Counted from the stretch's first letter, positions 1 to 7,101 are shown. The stretch is DNA of 10,770 bases from Lachnospiraceae bacterium (GCA_900767585.1 CAAFZP010000103.1:1-10770); one strand, 5' to 3'. Notes: generated by a model from the letters alone, not told the origin. Translations and numbers: made by a program.

Positions 1-13
1 ATTTTTATTTTGA

Positions 14-556
14 TTAGAAGCTCATCTTCACATCCTGACGCTTTGCTTCCTCTGCCTCGAAGAATGGTTTCTTTACCGCATGCATGTTGTTTGCTACGAT
101 GCTGCTCGGGAATACAACGAGCTTCGTATTGTAAGTGTTGACATTCGCATTGTACAATCTGCGGGCTGCCTGCAGGTGTTCTTCCACATCTGTGATTGCT
201 TTCTGCAGTTCCATGAAGTTGTTGCTGGATTTTAACTCCGGATAATTCTCTGCGAGAATATTGATATCCTTCGTGAGCTGCTCCATCTTCTGATTGGCTT
301 CATTCTTCTCTGCCATCGTCATGCCGCTTCGAAGCTTGACAAGCTCGGTCAGAACTGTCTTCTCATGTGCCTGATATCCCTTTACGACATCAAGCATCTT
401 CGTAAGCACATCGTAACGCTTCGTGAGTGCCACATCGATTCCGGACTCTGCTTCCTCCACCTTAAGCTGTGACCGCTTAATTCCATTCGATGTTGATATG
501 TACCAGATCACGATACAGACCAAAAGTACAATAATCACTGTAATAATTGCTTCCAT
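14..556 (-). CDS. lemA: LemA family membrane-anchored protein
   Basis: LemA-family protein of 180 residues. A single N-terminal membrane segment lies at about residues 4-21. It is followed by the usual long helical region with the family signatures: a Glu-rich stretch ending in a KRYDVL-type helix (about 34-50), and the YN-x5-YN stretch with a following FPSSIVA (about 135-155). Length matches the family. The biochemical role of LemA is not established; the protein is expected to be tethered to the membrane with its helical bundle on one face. I chose the ATG at 556 because a strong AGAGGAG ribosome binding site lies 8-9 bases before it; an upstream in-frame ATG at 580 would place that site inside the gene. 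It is the last gene of a three-gene operon after two DUF3137-like genes, a pairing known from many bacteria. No terminator is visible in the 13 bases left of the stop. Confidence 0.93.
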   Translation of the reverse strand: MEAIITVIIVLLVCIVIWYISTSNGIKRSQLKVEEAESGIDVALTKRYDVLTKMLDVVKGYQAHEKTVLTELVKLRSGMTMAEKNEANQKMEQLTKDINILAENYPELKSSNNFMELQKAITDVEEHLQAARRLYNANVNTYNTKLVVFPSSIVANNMHAVKKPFFEAEEAKRQDVKMSF

Positions 557-609
557 AATTTGCTCTCCTCTCTTTTTCATAGAAATTATATTGCTTGATT
601 ATAAAAATG

Positions 610-1497
610 CTACTGTGCATCTGTAATCCGCAACCGGTGTATGATATCCATAATCACAGCACAATCATTTTTAATCTTATTGATCTCATCCACATAGACG
701 AATGGCTTCTTGATATCACCATCAAATGCATTTCCTGTCGTATTGACTGCCACATATAGCTTGTTACCCAGATACCGCAGGGCTACATTTCCTGCACGCC
801 GGTACAGGTCTGTCACACATTCCATCGTCTGTGGAGTAAGCACATAAAACGCATCGACCGGATAGGCTGCCATCACCTTGAACTCCCGGTTGAACGCTTC
901 GCTCTCCAGCTTCACATTCTCGTGATGAAATCCATTCAGATTTCCATAATACTGGAAATTCTTCGACCGGATACCAACAGAACGTATATCGGATTTCTGC
1001 AAATCAAACACGAATACCCGTCCTTTGAAATACGTCGTTGTATGCCGGTTCTTTCCGCTTCCCGTCACATTCTTGATCGTGACATCCGCCTGATCAAAGG
1101 AGACACCTTCATATGCTCCGTGGATCAGATCTTCGGAATCAAAACGATTTCCAAGCTTCAACAGTCCCATCTGCTCGACATTCTGTCTCGTAAATCCGCA
1201 CTCCCAGTTCACCTGAACATCAGAGAATGTCTTGTTCAATATTGAAACAACAAATGCATTCTTGTAGATCATCTGATATTCCTTGTTGATCTTCGACATC
1301 CTGCCGGATGCATAAATGGTTCCAACGGGTACCGCAAACATCAATACCGCAACTACTGTGCCCGCCATCGCCCCCATTCCCGGTGCCCCTATATAGGCTA
1401 TCACCAGCAATACAACCGGAGCTGCGAATAAATACATCGCCTGTCTGTACTTCTTATGCAAACCATCGAGCTGGTTCACAATCTGCATCGTATCCAC
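610..1497 (-). CDS. DUF3137-like membrane protein (copy nearer lemA)
   Basis: Protein of 295 residues resembling DUF3137, a family of unknown function that commonly neighbours lemA. Two membrane segments are visible at about residues 20-37 and 43-63. A large soluble domain follows, carrying the family-like features: a Y-x-x-I-Y-K-N helix (about 74-80), a G-A-Y-E-G-V-x-F-x-Q segment (127-136) and an F-K-G-R-V-F-V-F-D strand (157-165). The start is GTG at 1497: a GGGGG ribosome binding site lies 7 bases upstream, and its first residues align with those of its paralogue. An in-frame ATG at 1488 is the alternative. It lies 53 bases upstream of lemA's start, so the two are probably co-transcribed and may form a membrane complex (inference). 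It is a clear tandem paralogue of the gene at 1594-2481, with blocks such as FSDVQ and DAFYVL-x-PQTME conserved. Confidence 0.88.
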   Translation of the reverse strand: MDTMQIVNQLDGLHKKYRQAMYLFAAPVVLLVIAYIGAPGMGAMAGTVVAVLMFAVPVGTIYASGRMSKINKEYQMIYKNAFVVSILNKTFSDVQVNWECGFTRQNVEQMGLLKLGNRFDSEDLIHGAYEGVSFDQADVTIKNVTGSGKNRHTTTYFKGRVFVFDLQKSDIRSVGIRSKNFQYYGNLNGFHHENVKLESEAFNREFKVMAAYPVDAFYVLTPQTMECVTDLYRRAGNVALRYLGNKLYVAVNTTGNAFDGDIKKPFVYVDEINKIKNDCAVIMDIIHRLRITDAQ

Positions 1498-1558
1498 GCG
1501 TTCACCCCCTCTGTTAAGTTAAATTGAGTGTAACATGAATCTACAAAAATAGCTATAT

Positions 1559-1586
1559 ATTTTACAAAATTATACATAACCTGCAA
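1559..1586 (-). promoter_or_regulatory. possible internal promoter between the DUF3137 paralogues
   Basis: In the 96-base gap between the two paralogous genes the minus strand carries TTGCAG, 16 bases, then TAAAAT. This could start transcription of the lemA-proximal pair separately. The gap is AT-rich, so such matches also arise by chance. Confidence 0.3.
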
Positions 1587-1593
1587 TGACGAT

Positions 1594-2481
1594 CTATGAG
1601 ACAAGCTCAACGATTTCTTTCACATCCTGAAATTCATCCCGTATCTTGTTCATTTCGTCTGTATAGACAAGCGGTTTTCGGATATTCCCATCAAATACAT
1701 TTTGCATGGCTAAGCACGCGATGTATAATTTATCGCCCGCAAACCGCACAGAAATTTCCTTTCTGCGCCGCTGTAAGGCATTCAGCCGCTCCATCGTCTG
1801 TGGTTTTAACACATAAAAAGCATCAATCGATCGATTGACGAGCGTGCGCACATCAAAGTATTTCTGAAACTCCACACTCTCCATCTGCACCATCTCATAC
1901 ATATTCTTCTCATAGGACGGAACTTTGAACGGCTGGCGGAATACTTTTGTGACGACACTCACAGGCGCAATCTCCATCTTCCGTGTGTCTATACTATAAC
2001 AATAGCCGTAAAAACTGCTTTGCACGTCCCCATCCCCATCTGTGCTTTTGACCGTGACATAGGATTGTTCAAACCGCACCCCCTGATAGCATCCCTGAAG
2101 ATGCATCTCGGACTTAAACTCATCCCCCATATCAATGATTTCCATCTCTCTGACCTGCTTCTGGCTAAATCCACGCTCCCAATCGATCTGCACATCGGAG
2201 AACATCTCGTTCATGACCGCAGTCACGAAGTTCTCCTTATAGATTCTCGCATACTGCCTTTTACAGACAAAACACTGCTTCACGAAATAGCCAATAATCA
2301 CAATCAGAATAATATCTAAAAATGTAGTGTTCGTCTTGTTCATCCGCATCAATAAAGCGGCTGGAAACAGAACGAACCCTTTCATGAAGAAAATGATTAC
2401 CGTCACGATACCCATCCGTATATGCCTCTTATATTTCTCATGTAATCGATTTAATTGATTGATCGCGTCCATCGTCTGCAT
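1594..2481 (-). CDS. DUF3137-like membrane protein (first gene of the lemA operon)
   Basis: Protein of 295 residues, exactly as long as its neighbour at 610-1497 and homologous to it along its whole length. Two membrane segments lie at about residues 23-45 and 54-70. The soluble domain contains FSDVQIDWERGF (95-106), a GCYQGVRFEQ segment and a DAFYVLKPQTME segment. The membrane part has diverged most from the paralogue and gains a C-x-x-C pair near residues 70-73. The ATG at 2481 has an AAAGGA ribosome binding site 8 bases upstream. Function is unknown; established knowledge only says that DUF3137 and LemA genes cluster. Equal length and adjacency point to tandem duplication followed by divergence, perhaps giving two non-identical subunits (inference). 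Confidence 0.87.
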   Translation of the reverse strand: MQTMDAINQLNRLHEKYKRHIRMGIVTVIIFFMKGFVLFPAALLMRMNKTNTTFLDIILIVIIGYFVKQCFVCKRQYARIYKENFVTAVMNEMFSDVQIDWERGFSQKQVREMEIIDMGDEFKSEMHLQGCYQGVRFEQSYVTVKSTDGDGDVQSSFYGYCYSIDTRKMEIAPVSVVTKVFRQPFKVPSYEKNMYEMVQMESVEFQKYFDVRTLVNRSIDAFYVLKPQTMERLNALQRRRKEISVRFAGDKLYIACLAMQNVFDGNIRKPLVYTDEMNKIRDEFQDVKEIVELVS

Positions 2482-2504
2482 GTGCTGTGTCCTTTCTGAT
2501 TTAT

Positions 2505-2539
2505 ATAGAAAAAGGGATTCCTTACAATCGGAATCCCTT
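2505..2539 (-). terminator. intrinsic terminator before the lemA operon
   Basis: Perfect 10-bp inverted repeat: arms 2512-2521 and 2530-2539, loop 2522-2529. On the minus strand it is followed by TTTTTC. It fits as the terminator of the tRNA-editing gene upstream. However, it ends only about 10 bases before the ribosome binding site of the gene at 1594-2481, leaving no room for a full promoter after it. The operon's promoter must therefore lie upstream in 2540-2677 (a TAGAAT-like -10 box is at 2651-2656 on the minus strand), which would put this hairpin in the operon leader, or it is read through. Confidence 0.8.
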
Positions 2540-2677
2540 CTCGCGCTATGTATGTTCTTATTTCAGTCTATGCATCTCGTTCTTCCATCGGTATATGTAT
2601 AGGATGGATGATACATGTTTTGACTGCTGCTATCTATCTGTCTTGCATTAATTCTATGTTAAATCTATATAAAACAA

Positions 2678-3235
2678 TTAATTCTCTGTAATTTCTTCGT
2701 CCTCCACCGTCACGAAAATCGGCTCGTGGTGCATCGCCGGAAGCAGCACATGCAGCAGATCGTCCATCTTCAGGCGCAGACTGCTCGTGTTGATACATGG
2801 ATGACAGCCCACATATTCATCCTGCACCAGATCCTTGTCCATCAGAAGTTGTACATGATTTTCCTTATCATTCATCAGTCCCAGCACACTCACGGAACCC
2901 GGTGTGATATCCAAATATTCTTCCATATACGCATCCTTCGCGAAGGAAAGTCTGGCTACGTCAAGCTGCTTTGAGATATCCTTCGTCTTGAACTTCTTAT
3001 GTCCCGGCAGCATCAGCAGATAGAAGTTCGTCTCCTGCCGGTTGCACAAAAACAAATTCTTGCAGATTGTCGCATCCAATGCCTTGTCGATCTCCTCGCA
3101 GACTTCCATCGTCATCGCTGCTTCATGGTCGATCCGCTCATACCATACATGGTTCGCATCCAAAAAATCATAAGTTCGTATTTCCTTTTCCAGCCTGCCT
3201 GATTCATCGGCCGGTCTGCCTGATTGTCGTGTCAT
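2678..3235 (-). CDS. YbaK/ProX-type prolyl-tRNA editing (deacylase) protein
   Basis: Free-standing prolyl-tRNA-synthetase-associated editing domain of 185 residues, of the ProX/PrdX kind. Members hydrolyse mischarged tRNA-Pro (typically Ala-tRNA-Pro) in the cytoplasm as a proofreading step acting in trans. Visible family features are the WYERIDHEAAMTMEV segment (31-45), the conserved Lys in KNLFL (59-63), the loop TPGSVSVLGL (111-120) and the signature GCHPCINTSSL (143-153). The first 15 or so residues are polar and lie before the usual domain start. The ribosome binding site before the ATG at 3235 is weak (AGAGA). A strong promoter is at 3280-3308 and a terminator follows at 2505-2539, so it is probably monocistronic. 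Exact amino-acid specificity cannot be read from sequence alone. Confidence 0.88.
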   Translation of the reverse strand: MTRQSGRPADESGRLEKEIRTYDFLDANHVWYERIDHEAAMTMEVCEEIDKALDATICKNLFLCNRQETNFYLLMLPGHKKFKTKDISKQLDVARLSFAKDAYMEEYLDITPGSVSVLGLMNDKENHVQLLMDKDLVQDEYVGCHPCINTSSLRLKMDDLLHVLLPAMHHEPIFVTVEDEEITEN

Positions 3236-3279
3236 GTTCGTATCTCTTTTCTATTATTTGTAGTAAAAAAACTGCTTTC

Positions 3280-3308
3280 AGTATAGACATTTATCCAAAA
3301 ATCGTCAA
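3280..3308 (-). promoter_or_regulatory. sigma-A-type promoter of the tRNA-editing gene
   Basis: Minus-strand TTGACG (3303-3308), 17-base spacer, TATACT (3280-3285): near-consensus boxes with ideal spacing, about 45 bases before the start codon. The surrounding 51 bases (3280-3330) match the promoter of the nucleotidyltransferase gene at 6959-7009 without gaps at about 75% identity. Confidence 0.75.
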
Positions 3309-3342
3309 TCTGCATTCCAACATTTCCAATCATTTACGCTAT

Positions 3343-3372
3343 AAAAAAGCACCCGCAAACTGCGGATGCCTT
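3343..3372 (-). terminator. intrinsic terminator after the small membrane protein
   Basis: Minus-strand stem of nine pairs, one of them G-U (arms 3361-3369 and 3349-3357), with a three-base loop, then TTTTTT (3348-3343). It lies about 40 bases after the stop codon of the gene at 3414-3761. Confidence 0.85.
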
Positions 3373-3413
3373 CAAACACCATTTCTCCTGTAACTATTAT
3401 ATATAAATGCTTC

Positions 3414-3761
3414 TTATTTGCTCTTTATCATCGCCACGACTGCAAGTATCGCATTGATCAGGCACCAGCCTGCCCAGATTGCAAGATCTGAGAAGCTTCC
3501 GAAACCGGTGAAGCCAACCAGCGCTGCCAGACCAAACAGCACGATCAAGGCGATGTTTCCGCCCTTCTTCTCAGCGTTTCTCGTTGCAACCGATACGATT
3601 CCGCCTGCAAGCATCAGAATTGCTACCAATACGCCTGCGGAGCCGGACGTCTCCCCATTTGCCTCCAGTGAGTTTGCAACGCCTGCCGCGCATGACTGAA
3701 ATGTCACGATCACAAATAAAATCATAGACAAAATGCCCGATACCAACTTCCATGTTTTCAT
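3414..3761 (-). CDS. small four-helix membrane protein of unknown function
   Basis: Protein of 115 residues that is almost entirely membrane-embedded. Hydrophobic segments lie at about 6-24, 42-60, 69-87 and 94-113. Only short linkers separate them: an acidic, Gly/Ser-rich one at about 30-40 and a basic one at 61-68. The first helix ends in FQSCAAG; this resembles but does not meet a lipobox, so I read it as an ordinary helix rather than a lipoprotein signal. The ATG at 3761 has a perfect AGGAGG site 9 bases before it; an in-frame TTG at 3779 would place that site inside the gene. I do not recognise a named family with certainty; similar small multi-helix proteins are common in Firmicutes. 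It stands between an HTH gene 129 bases upstream and its own terminator. Confidence 0.8.
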   Translation of the reverse strand: MKTWKLVSGILSMILFVIVTFQSCAAGVANSLEANGETSGSAGVLVAILMLAGGIVSVATRNAEKKGGNIALIVLFGLAALVGFTGFGSFSDLAIWAGWCLINAILAVVAMIKSK

Positions 3762-3890
3762 GTTTTTCTTCCTCCTCAATATGTAGATTTCTTGTCAGTA
3801 TGATGTTTCTTTTCTTTGGCACCTCCTGTTTACAATTATCTCATATTAAGAAGCGTTCCGTTGCCCCCGTAGCAGTGGCAAATTTATCCT

Positions 3891-4352
3891 CTAATCCTGC
3901 ACACCGCTTGTGCGAAGCGGCTGCAAACCCTTTTGATTGAGCAGATCATTTACGTCCAGGATGCTTCCCGGTCGCTCATTGAACGCGATCATCAGGAGTG
4001 CATCTCTCGGGACCTTCGCATATAATTCCGGCATCTCGTATTTTTTAAGTGCACGCTGCGTCTCCGCCAGACTGAATTTCGCCGCATAGCAGATCCGCAA
4101 GATCACATCTCTCTGCCGCGTACGCTTCTCCCCGGACAGCAGCTTATAACCATACCGCTCCGGAATATCTGCCTGCAGGAACACATACTGCTGGGTGAGC
4201 TTCTTTTCCTGTAAGAGGTTCTTCACATAAATCGAAAATGCTTCCGAATTATCGCTTACACTTTCTTTATTCTCCGCGCAATATTTCTCAAAGTCCGAAA
4301 GATGTGTCTTCCCTAAGACTTCATTTAATTCCTTTGTATTTTTCTCCTTCAT
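3891..4352 (-). CDS. XRE-like helix-turn-helix protein, divergent from the kinase
   Basis: Soluble protein of 153 residues. Residues about 38-105 look like a five-helix Cro/CI-type DNA-binding fold: helix 1 FSIYVKNLLQEKKL, helix 2 TQQYVFLQADI, a recognition-helix-like PERYGYKLLSGEK, then two more helices ending in AETQRALKKY. The N-terminal 35 residues are charged and probably flexible; the C-terminal 40 are of unknown role. The ATG at 4352 is preceded by GGAGG at a 5-base distance; an in-frame TTG at 4364 overlaps that site. It is transcribed away from the Ser/Thr kinase gene, sharing a roughly 120-base intergenic region, so it may regulate that gene or be its phosphorylation target (inference). 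DNA binding is inferred from the fold only. Confidence 0.72.
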   Translation of the reverse strand: MKEKNTKELNEVLGKTHLSDFEKYCAENKESVSDNSEAFSIYVKNLLQEKKLTQQYVFLQADIPERYGYKLLSGEKRTRQRDVILRICYAAKFSLAETQRALKKYEMPELYAKVPRDALLMIAFNERPGSILDVNDLLNQKGLQPLRTSGVQD

Positions 4353-4471
4353 TTCATCCTCCAATCTGTTATAATAAAACCATCAAATTACCAAAACTGT
4401 ATCAAACAACCCGGATAATTGATTGACGAAGTATAATCAGTACCCCTGCTCTATAGAAAGGATATACGCAT
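4353..4471. promoter_or_regulatory. divergent promoter region of HTH and kinase genes
   Basis: AT-rich gap serving both divergent genes. For the plus-strand kinase a perfect TATAAT lies at 4432-4437 but without a good -35 box at the right distance; a TTGACG just upstream (4423-4428) is too close. For the minus-strand HTH gene a TATAAC box lies at 4369-4374, with TTTGGT 16 bases upstream. The kinase ribosome binding site (AAAGGA, 9 bases before the ATG) is clear. No clean palindromic operator was found. Confidence 0.4.
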
Positions 4472-5620
4472 ATGGATCTCGATCAGCGTCTCGCTATTTC
4501 GTATTATAAACCAATAGCCTCCATAAATGAACCGCATCATGTATACTTGGTCCAGCATCAGGAGACAAAAAAGATTGCCATCAAAAAAGTGCTTGATGTC
4601 TATAACCTCGCTGTCTATGCCGAGTTATACCGCAATCCTGTTGCAGGTACACCGCGGATTATAAACTATTACGAAGAGGCGGGACAGCTTACTGTCATCG
4701 AAGAATATATCTCCGGAACTTCCCTGCAGGATAAGATCAGCCACGCAGACATAGCTCCAAACGATATGCTTCAATATATGCTTGACCTGTGTGCGATCCT
4801 CGAACAGCTGCATCTGCATAATCGGGCTATCATCCACCGGGATGTGAAACCATCAAATGTTATCATCACCAGTTATAACCGTGCTGTGCTGCTCGACTTC
4901 AACGCTGCCAAATACCATACAGCAGCGAAAGATTCTGATACAATCCTGCTTGGCACACAGGGCTATGCCGCCCCGGAACAATATGGATTTGGACAATCCT
5001 CCCCGCAGACAGATATTTATTCTATGGGGATTCTTCTGAAGGAAATGGCGGAAGCTTCGCATTGCCAGAATCCATATATCGATGCGGTTACTGCCAAATG
5101 TACACAGATGAATCCGGCGGAACGGTATCAAAGCATCGGAGAATTACGTCAGGCGTTGTTGGCAAATGGGGGAATCTTTCCTTATACACATGCCGGTCAA
5201 GCCTCCACCGGAGATTTATCCGGTTCGTCTTCCAAGCGTTCAAATGCTCAAACACAGAACAATCCCGGTACTTCCGCAAACCATATGCAGTTTGCCCCTC
5301 CCGGTTTCCGTTCTAAAACGCCTTGGAAGATGGCGGTTGCACTGCTTACCTATATATTTCTGATATGGTTTTGCTTATCCATGAAAGCAAACAATACCTT
5401 CGGAGCTGCACTGTGGGTGGAGCGTGTATTTGCACTCATTATGATGCTTTTTATCGTGGCTTCCATCTTCGACTATCTCCATGTACGACAGCTCATGCCT
5501 CTGTGTCAACACGAGAAAAAAGCGCTGCGTATATTCGGTGTGGTTATGTTAGACATCCTCGTTGTGTTCGGATTGATCGTCGTCATGGCGATTGTGCAGT
5601 CATTTTGTCCGAATTCATAA
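4472..5620 (+). CDS. membrane-anchored serine/threonine protein kinase
   Basis: Hanks-type kinase of 382 residues. The kinase domain covers about 8-230: the ATP-anchoring Lys in IAIKK (K38), a helix-C Glu candidate (E51), the catalytic loop HRDVKPSN (122-129, catalytic D124, N129), the metal-binding DFN (142-144), the activation segment up to APE (167-169), and conserved D181 and R218. Two departures from the canonical kinase are visible: the nucleotide loop (about 15-26, IASINEPHHVYL) lacks the Gly-x-Gly pattern, and DFG is DFN. A Ser/Gln/Asn-rich linker (about 240-280) leads to three membrane segments at about 285-303, 316-335 and 353-376. Catalytic residues are intact, so activity is plausible. 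There are no PASTA or other extracellular sensor domains, so signal input would be through the membrane part or a partner. It is the only plus-strand gene here. Confidence 0.9.
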   Translation: MDLDQRLAISYYKPIASINEPHHVYLVQHQETKKIAIKKVLDVYNLAVYAELYRNPVAGTPRIINYYEEAGQLTVIEEYISGTSLQDKISHADIAPNDMLQYMLDLCAILEQLHLHNRAIIHRDVKPSNVIITSYNRAVLLDFNAAKYHTAAKDSDTILLGTQGYAAPEQYGFGQSSPQTDIYSMGILLKEMAEASHCQNPYIDAVTAKCTQMNPAERYQSIGELRQALLANGGIFPYTHAGQASTGDLSGSSSKRSNAQTQNNPGTSANHMQFAPPGFRSKTPWKMAVALLTYIFLIWFCLSMKANNTFGAALWVERVFALIMMLFIVASIFDYLHVRQLMPLCQHEKKALRIFGVVMLDILVVFGLIVVMAIVQSFCPNS

Positions 5621-5653
5621 CTTACCGGATATAGAATATCATGTTTTTGACAT

Positions 5654-5687
5654 AAAAAATGCCACCGTGAAGGTGGTATTTTATTTT
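5654..5687 (+). terminator. intrinsic terminator of the kinase gene
   Basis: Nine-pair stem with one G-U (arms 5658-5666 and 5672-5680) and the loop GTGAA, followed by TTATTTT. It sits 38 bases after the kinase stop codon. The A-rich left flank could make it work from the other side too. Confidence 0.85.
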
Positions 5688-5866
5688 GGATTTATGTTGC
5701 ATATTGCATATTTTCTTCATTTTCCATCCAACATGCGCAATTCGTTAGAAAAATTTACAATTTGTTTACATTTTTTCAAAAATATTTTATTGCTTTTTCT
5801 TGATTTTCGACGAAAAAACGGTCATTTTTTTATGCGCGAATGACATTCAGACGAAAAATAGGGGCA
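5688..5866. other. AT-rich noncoding stretch
   Basis: About 180 bases of very AT-rich sequence with homopolymer T runs. I see no gene with a ribosome binding site, no strong hairpin and no convincing promoter. Together with the repeat copy to its right it makes the 580-base gap between the kinase and the HEPN gene. Confidence 0.5.
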
Positions 5867-6191
5867 TTCAGTCATAAAAAAGGCATGTTCATGCAAAAAA
5901 TTGATTTTTGTATAAAATGTGTTATATACTAGGAACAGATTTCAACGTAGACAAACAAGCACACACTCCAAGGGAATCAATAACCGAAACTGCCGCATAT
6001 TTTTCACACTTCTCCAAGAACAAATGCGGGTTCCCGCTCTGCTTGTTCCCCAGGCTTCACCGCGTGCAGTTTCGGAATTAACAATTTCTATTTTGTTTCT
6101 TTCTTCTGAATGACATTTCTGAGTTTTCATAATACATTGCCACCGGCTCCGGATGAGAACCGGCGGCAATTCTTTTTACCATATAGAAAAT
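5867..6191. repeat. structured repeat element, copy A
   Basis: First copy of a roughly 325-bp element whose second copy is at 7102-7426. The offset is 1,235 bases at every conserved block I checked. The right-hand core, 5984-6190, is about 84% identical and ungapped; the left part (5867-5983) is patchier, anchored by TTCAGTCA, GCATGTTCA, TATACT and CAGATTTCAA. The core starts with a long-range inverted repeat: CCGAAACTGC at 5984-5993 pairs with GCAGTTTCGG at 6066-6075 and is identical in both copies. Inside it lies the small hairpin GCGGGTTCCCGC. The core ends with a 14-pair hairpin at 6136-6170 and TCTTTTT. No conserved reading frame or ribosome binding site is seen. It begins 12 bases after the stop codon of the HEPN gene. 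It could be a noncoding RNA, a 3'-end RNA element or a non-autonomous mobile element. Confidence 0.8.
6136..6177 (+). terminator. terminator-like hairpin at the end of repeat copy A
   Basis: Arms 6136-6149 and 6157-6170, seven-base loop, then TCTTTTT on the plus strand, as for an intrinsic terminator of a plus-strand transcript. A possible plus-strand promoter for copy A is TTGATT (5901-5906), 18 bases, TATACT (5925-5930). Against this, the plus-strand stem has two A-C mismatches that become G-U pairs on the minus strand, so its active strand is uncertain. Confidence 0.45.
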
Positions 6192-6203
6192 GTATTTCAA
6201 ACA

Positions 6204-6605
6204 CTACTCCATATTCAAATACGTTTTTATTTCACCAATAATCTCTTTTGCAATAGTAACTTGATTTACTGTATCTAATTTGCTGGCAATGTAGAAATCA
6301 TCATAATCACTTTTATGACGAATAATTTCTAACTTGGATATTTTTCTTCCCATATCTCTCGAAAAAACATCTTTATTTACATAATTCTTATTAAAATAGG
6401 CAATCACATCCTTGTGCTTTTTGAACGCAACTGGTTCCATAGATAATACTGCATCAATTGCATGAAATACTGCATAATATGCTCTATTATTTGCAGCTCT
6501 ATATTTATCTGCTCCCAATAAAATGTCTGCTGATTCCAAATCATCAATAGCCTGTGCCAATTTATTCCGTGCTATATCTTCAAAACTTCCTGTATCTTTT
6601 TCCAT
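6204..6605 (-). CDS. HEPN-domain protein, putative toxin of a HEPN/MNT pair
   Basis: Protein of 133 residues spanning a complete HEPN domain. The hallmark R-x(4-6)-H motif is seen as R41-AYYAVF-H48, followed by the family-typical KKHKDVIAYFNKNYV (62-76) and RHKSDYDDFYIAS (96-108). HEPN proteins of this kind are usually RNases paired with a minimal nucleotidyltransferase that neutralises them (type VII-like systems). The H-x-Y tail that is AMPylated in the HepT/MntA subclass is absent here, so the mode of neutralisation may differ. The ATG at 6605 overlaps the stop codon of the nucleotidyltransferase gene (TAATG), pointing to translational coupling; a longer frame starting at 6662 would overlap that gene deeply and is less likely. 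Stop at 6204, with repeat copy A starting 12 bases later. Confidence 0.9.
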   Translation of the reverse strand: MEKDTGSFEDIARNKLAQAIDDLESADILLGADKYRAANNRAYYAVFHAIDAVLSMEPVAFKKHKDVIAYFNKNYVNKDVFSRDMGRKISKLEIIRHKSDYDDFYIASKLDTVNQVTIAKEIIGEIKTYLNME

Positions 6606-6934
6606 TAAAGTATGACCCCCTCCTGATCCACATTCTTGTAAAACATATATGCGTTTTTCCAATATTCAAACTGGTCTATATTTTTTACAATTGGCATAAT
6701 TTCTGTTCCATATTTACAATTAAAATCATAGGTTAGATCATCCACCTTATTTTCATATTCAACCAAGCTATCATCCAAGTCATTCACAAGAATCATAATG
6801 TCTATATCCGAATCCTGACGAAAATCTCCACGAGCATATGATCCATACAAAATTATTTTTACCAAATGCTCTCGTCCTAGTTTATCAATCTCTTCTTTAT
6901 ATAACTCTAATAAATCCTTAATCTTGTTCGGCAT
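6605..6934 (-). CDS. minimal nucleotidyltransferase (MNT), putative antitoxin
   Basis: Protein of 109 residues, the usual size of MNT-type enzymes. The nucleotidyltransferase signature GS-x10-D-x-D is intact: G31-S32, then D43 and D45 in GSYARGDFRQDSDIDIM. A third carboxylate is probably E78 in the TEIMPIV strand. In type VII toxin-antitoxin modules such proteins counter the adjacent HEPN toxin, in the studied case by AMPylation; here that role is inferred from family and gene order. The ATG at 6934 has a GGGGG ribosome binding site 7 bases upstream. A strong promoter is at 6959-6987, and the HEPN gene overlaps its stop. The pair lies between two direct copies of the structured repeat and is lower in GC than the flanking genes, suggesting acquisition. 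Confidence 0.9.
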   Translation of the reverse strand: MPNKIKDLLELYKEEIDKLGREHLVKIILYGSYARGDFRQDSDIDIMILVNDLDDSLVEYENKVDDLTYDFNCKYGTEIMPIVKNIDQFEYWKNAYMFYKNVDQEGVIL

Positions 6935-6958
6935 ATACTCACCCCCATTCTTATTTTT

Positions 6959-6987
6959 AGTATATCCATTTATTTTCTAATCGTCAA
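6959..6987 (-). promoter_or_regulatory. sigma-A-type promoter of the MNT-HEPN operon
   Basis: Minus-strand TTGACG (6982-6987), 17-base spacer, TATACT (6959-6964), about 25 bases before the start codon. It shares a 51-base ungapped stretch of about 75% identity with the promoter of the tRNA-editing gene at 3280-3330, including bases outside the -35 and -10 boxes. The rest of the gap up to repeat copy B (6988-7101) is AT-rich and shows no gene. Confidence 0.78.
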
Positions 6988-7101
6988 TCTGTATTATAAC
7001 ATTCTTAATAGCACTTTTTGACTCAAAATCCCCCTTCTCTCCCAAATTCATTTTTGTTATTATGCTGTCTTTTTTATCATATAAATATCTTAAAAATGAA
7101 G

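Noticed and set aside
3571..3822. Minus-strand 83-codon frame beginning GTG after an AGGAG
   Set aside because: The GTG overlaps its supposed ribosome binding site and the frame runs out of frame through the small membrane protein, which has much better coding features.
3860..3882. Hairpin after the HTH gene as a terminator
   Set aside because: The stem is only five pairs with a long loop and there is no U tract on the minus strand.
5942..6169. Minus-strand 75-codon frame through repeat copy A
   Set aside because: The frame is not kept as a start-to-stop unit in copy B, has no ribosome binding site, and coincides with RNA-like stems, so a protein is unlikely.
5867..6191. Known riboswitch or group II intron fragment
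   Set aside because: I compared the conserved core with the hallmark boxes I know (cobalamin, TPP, SAM, FMN, glycine, c-di-GMP, T-box, intron domain V) and none fits.
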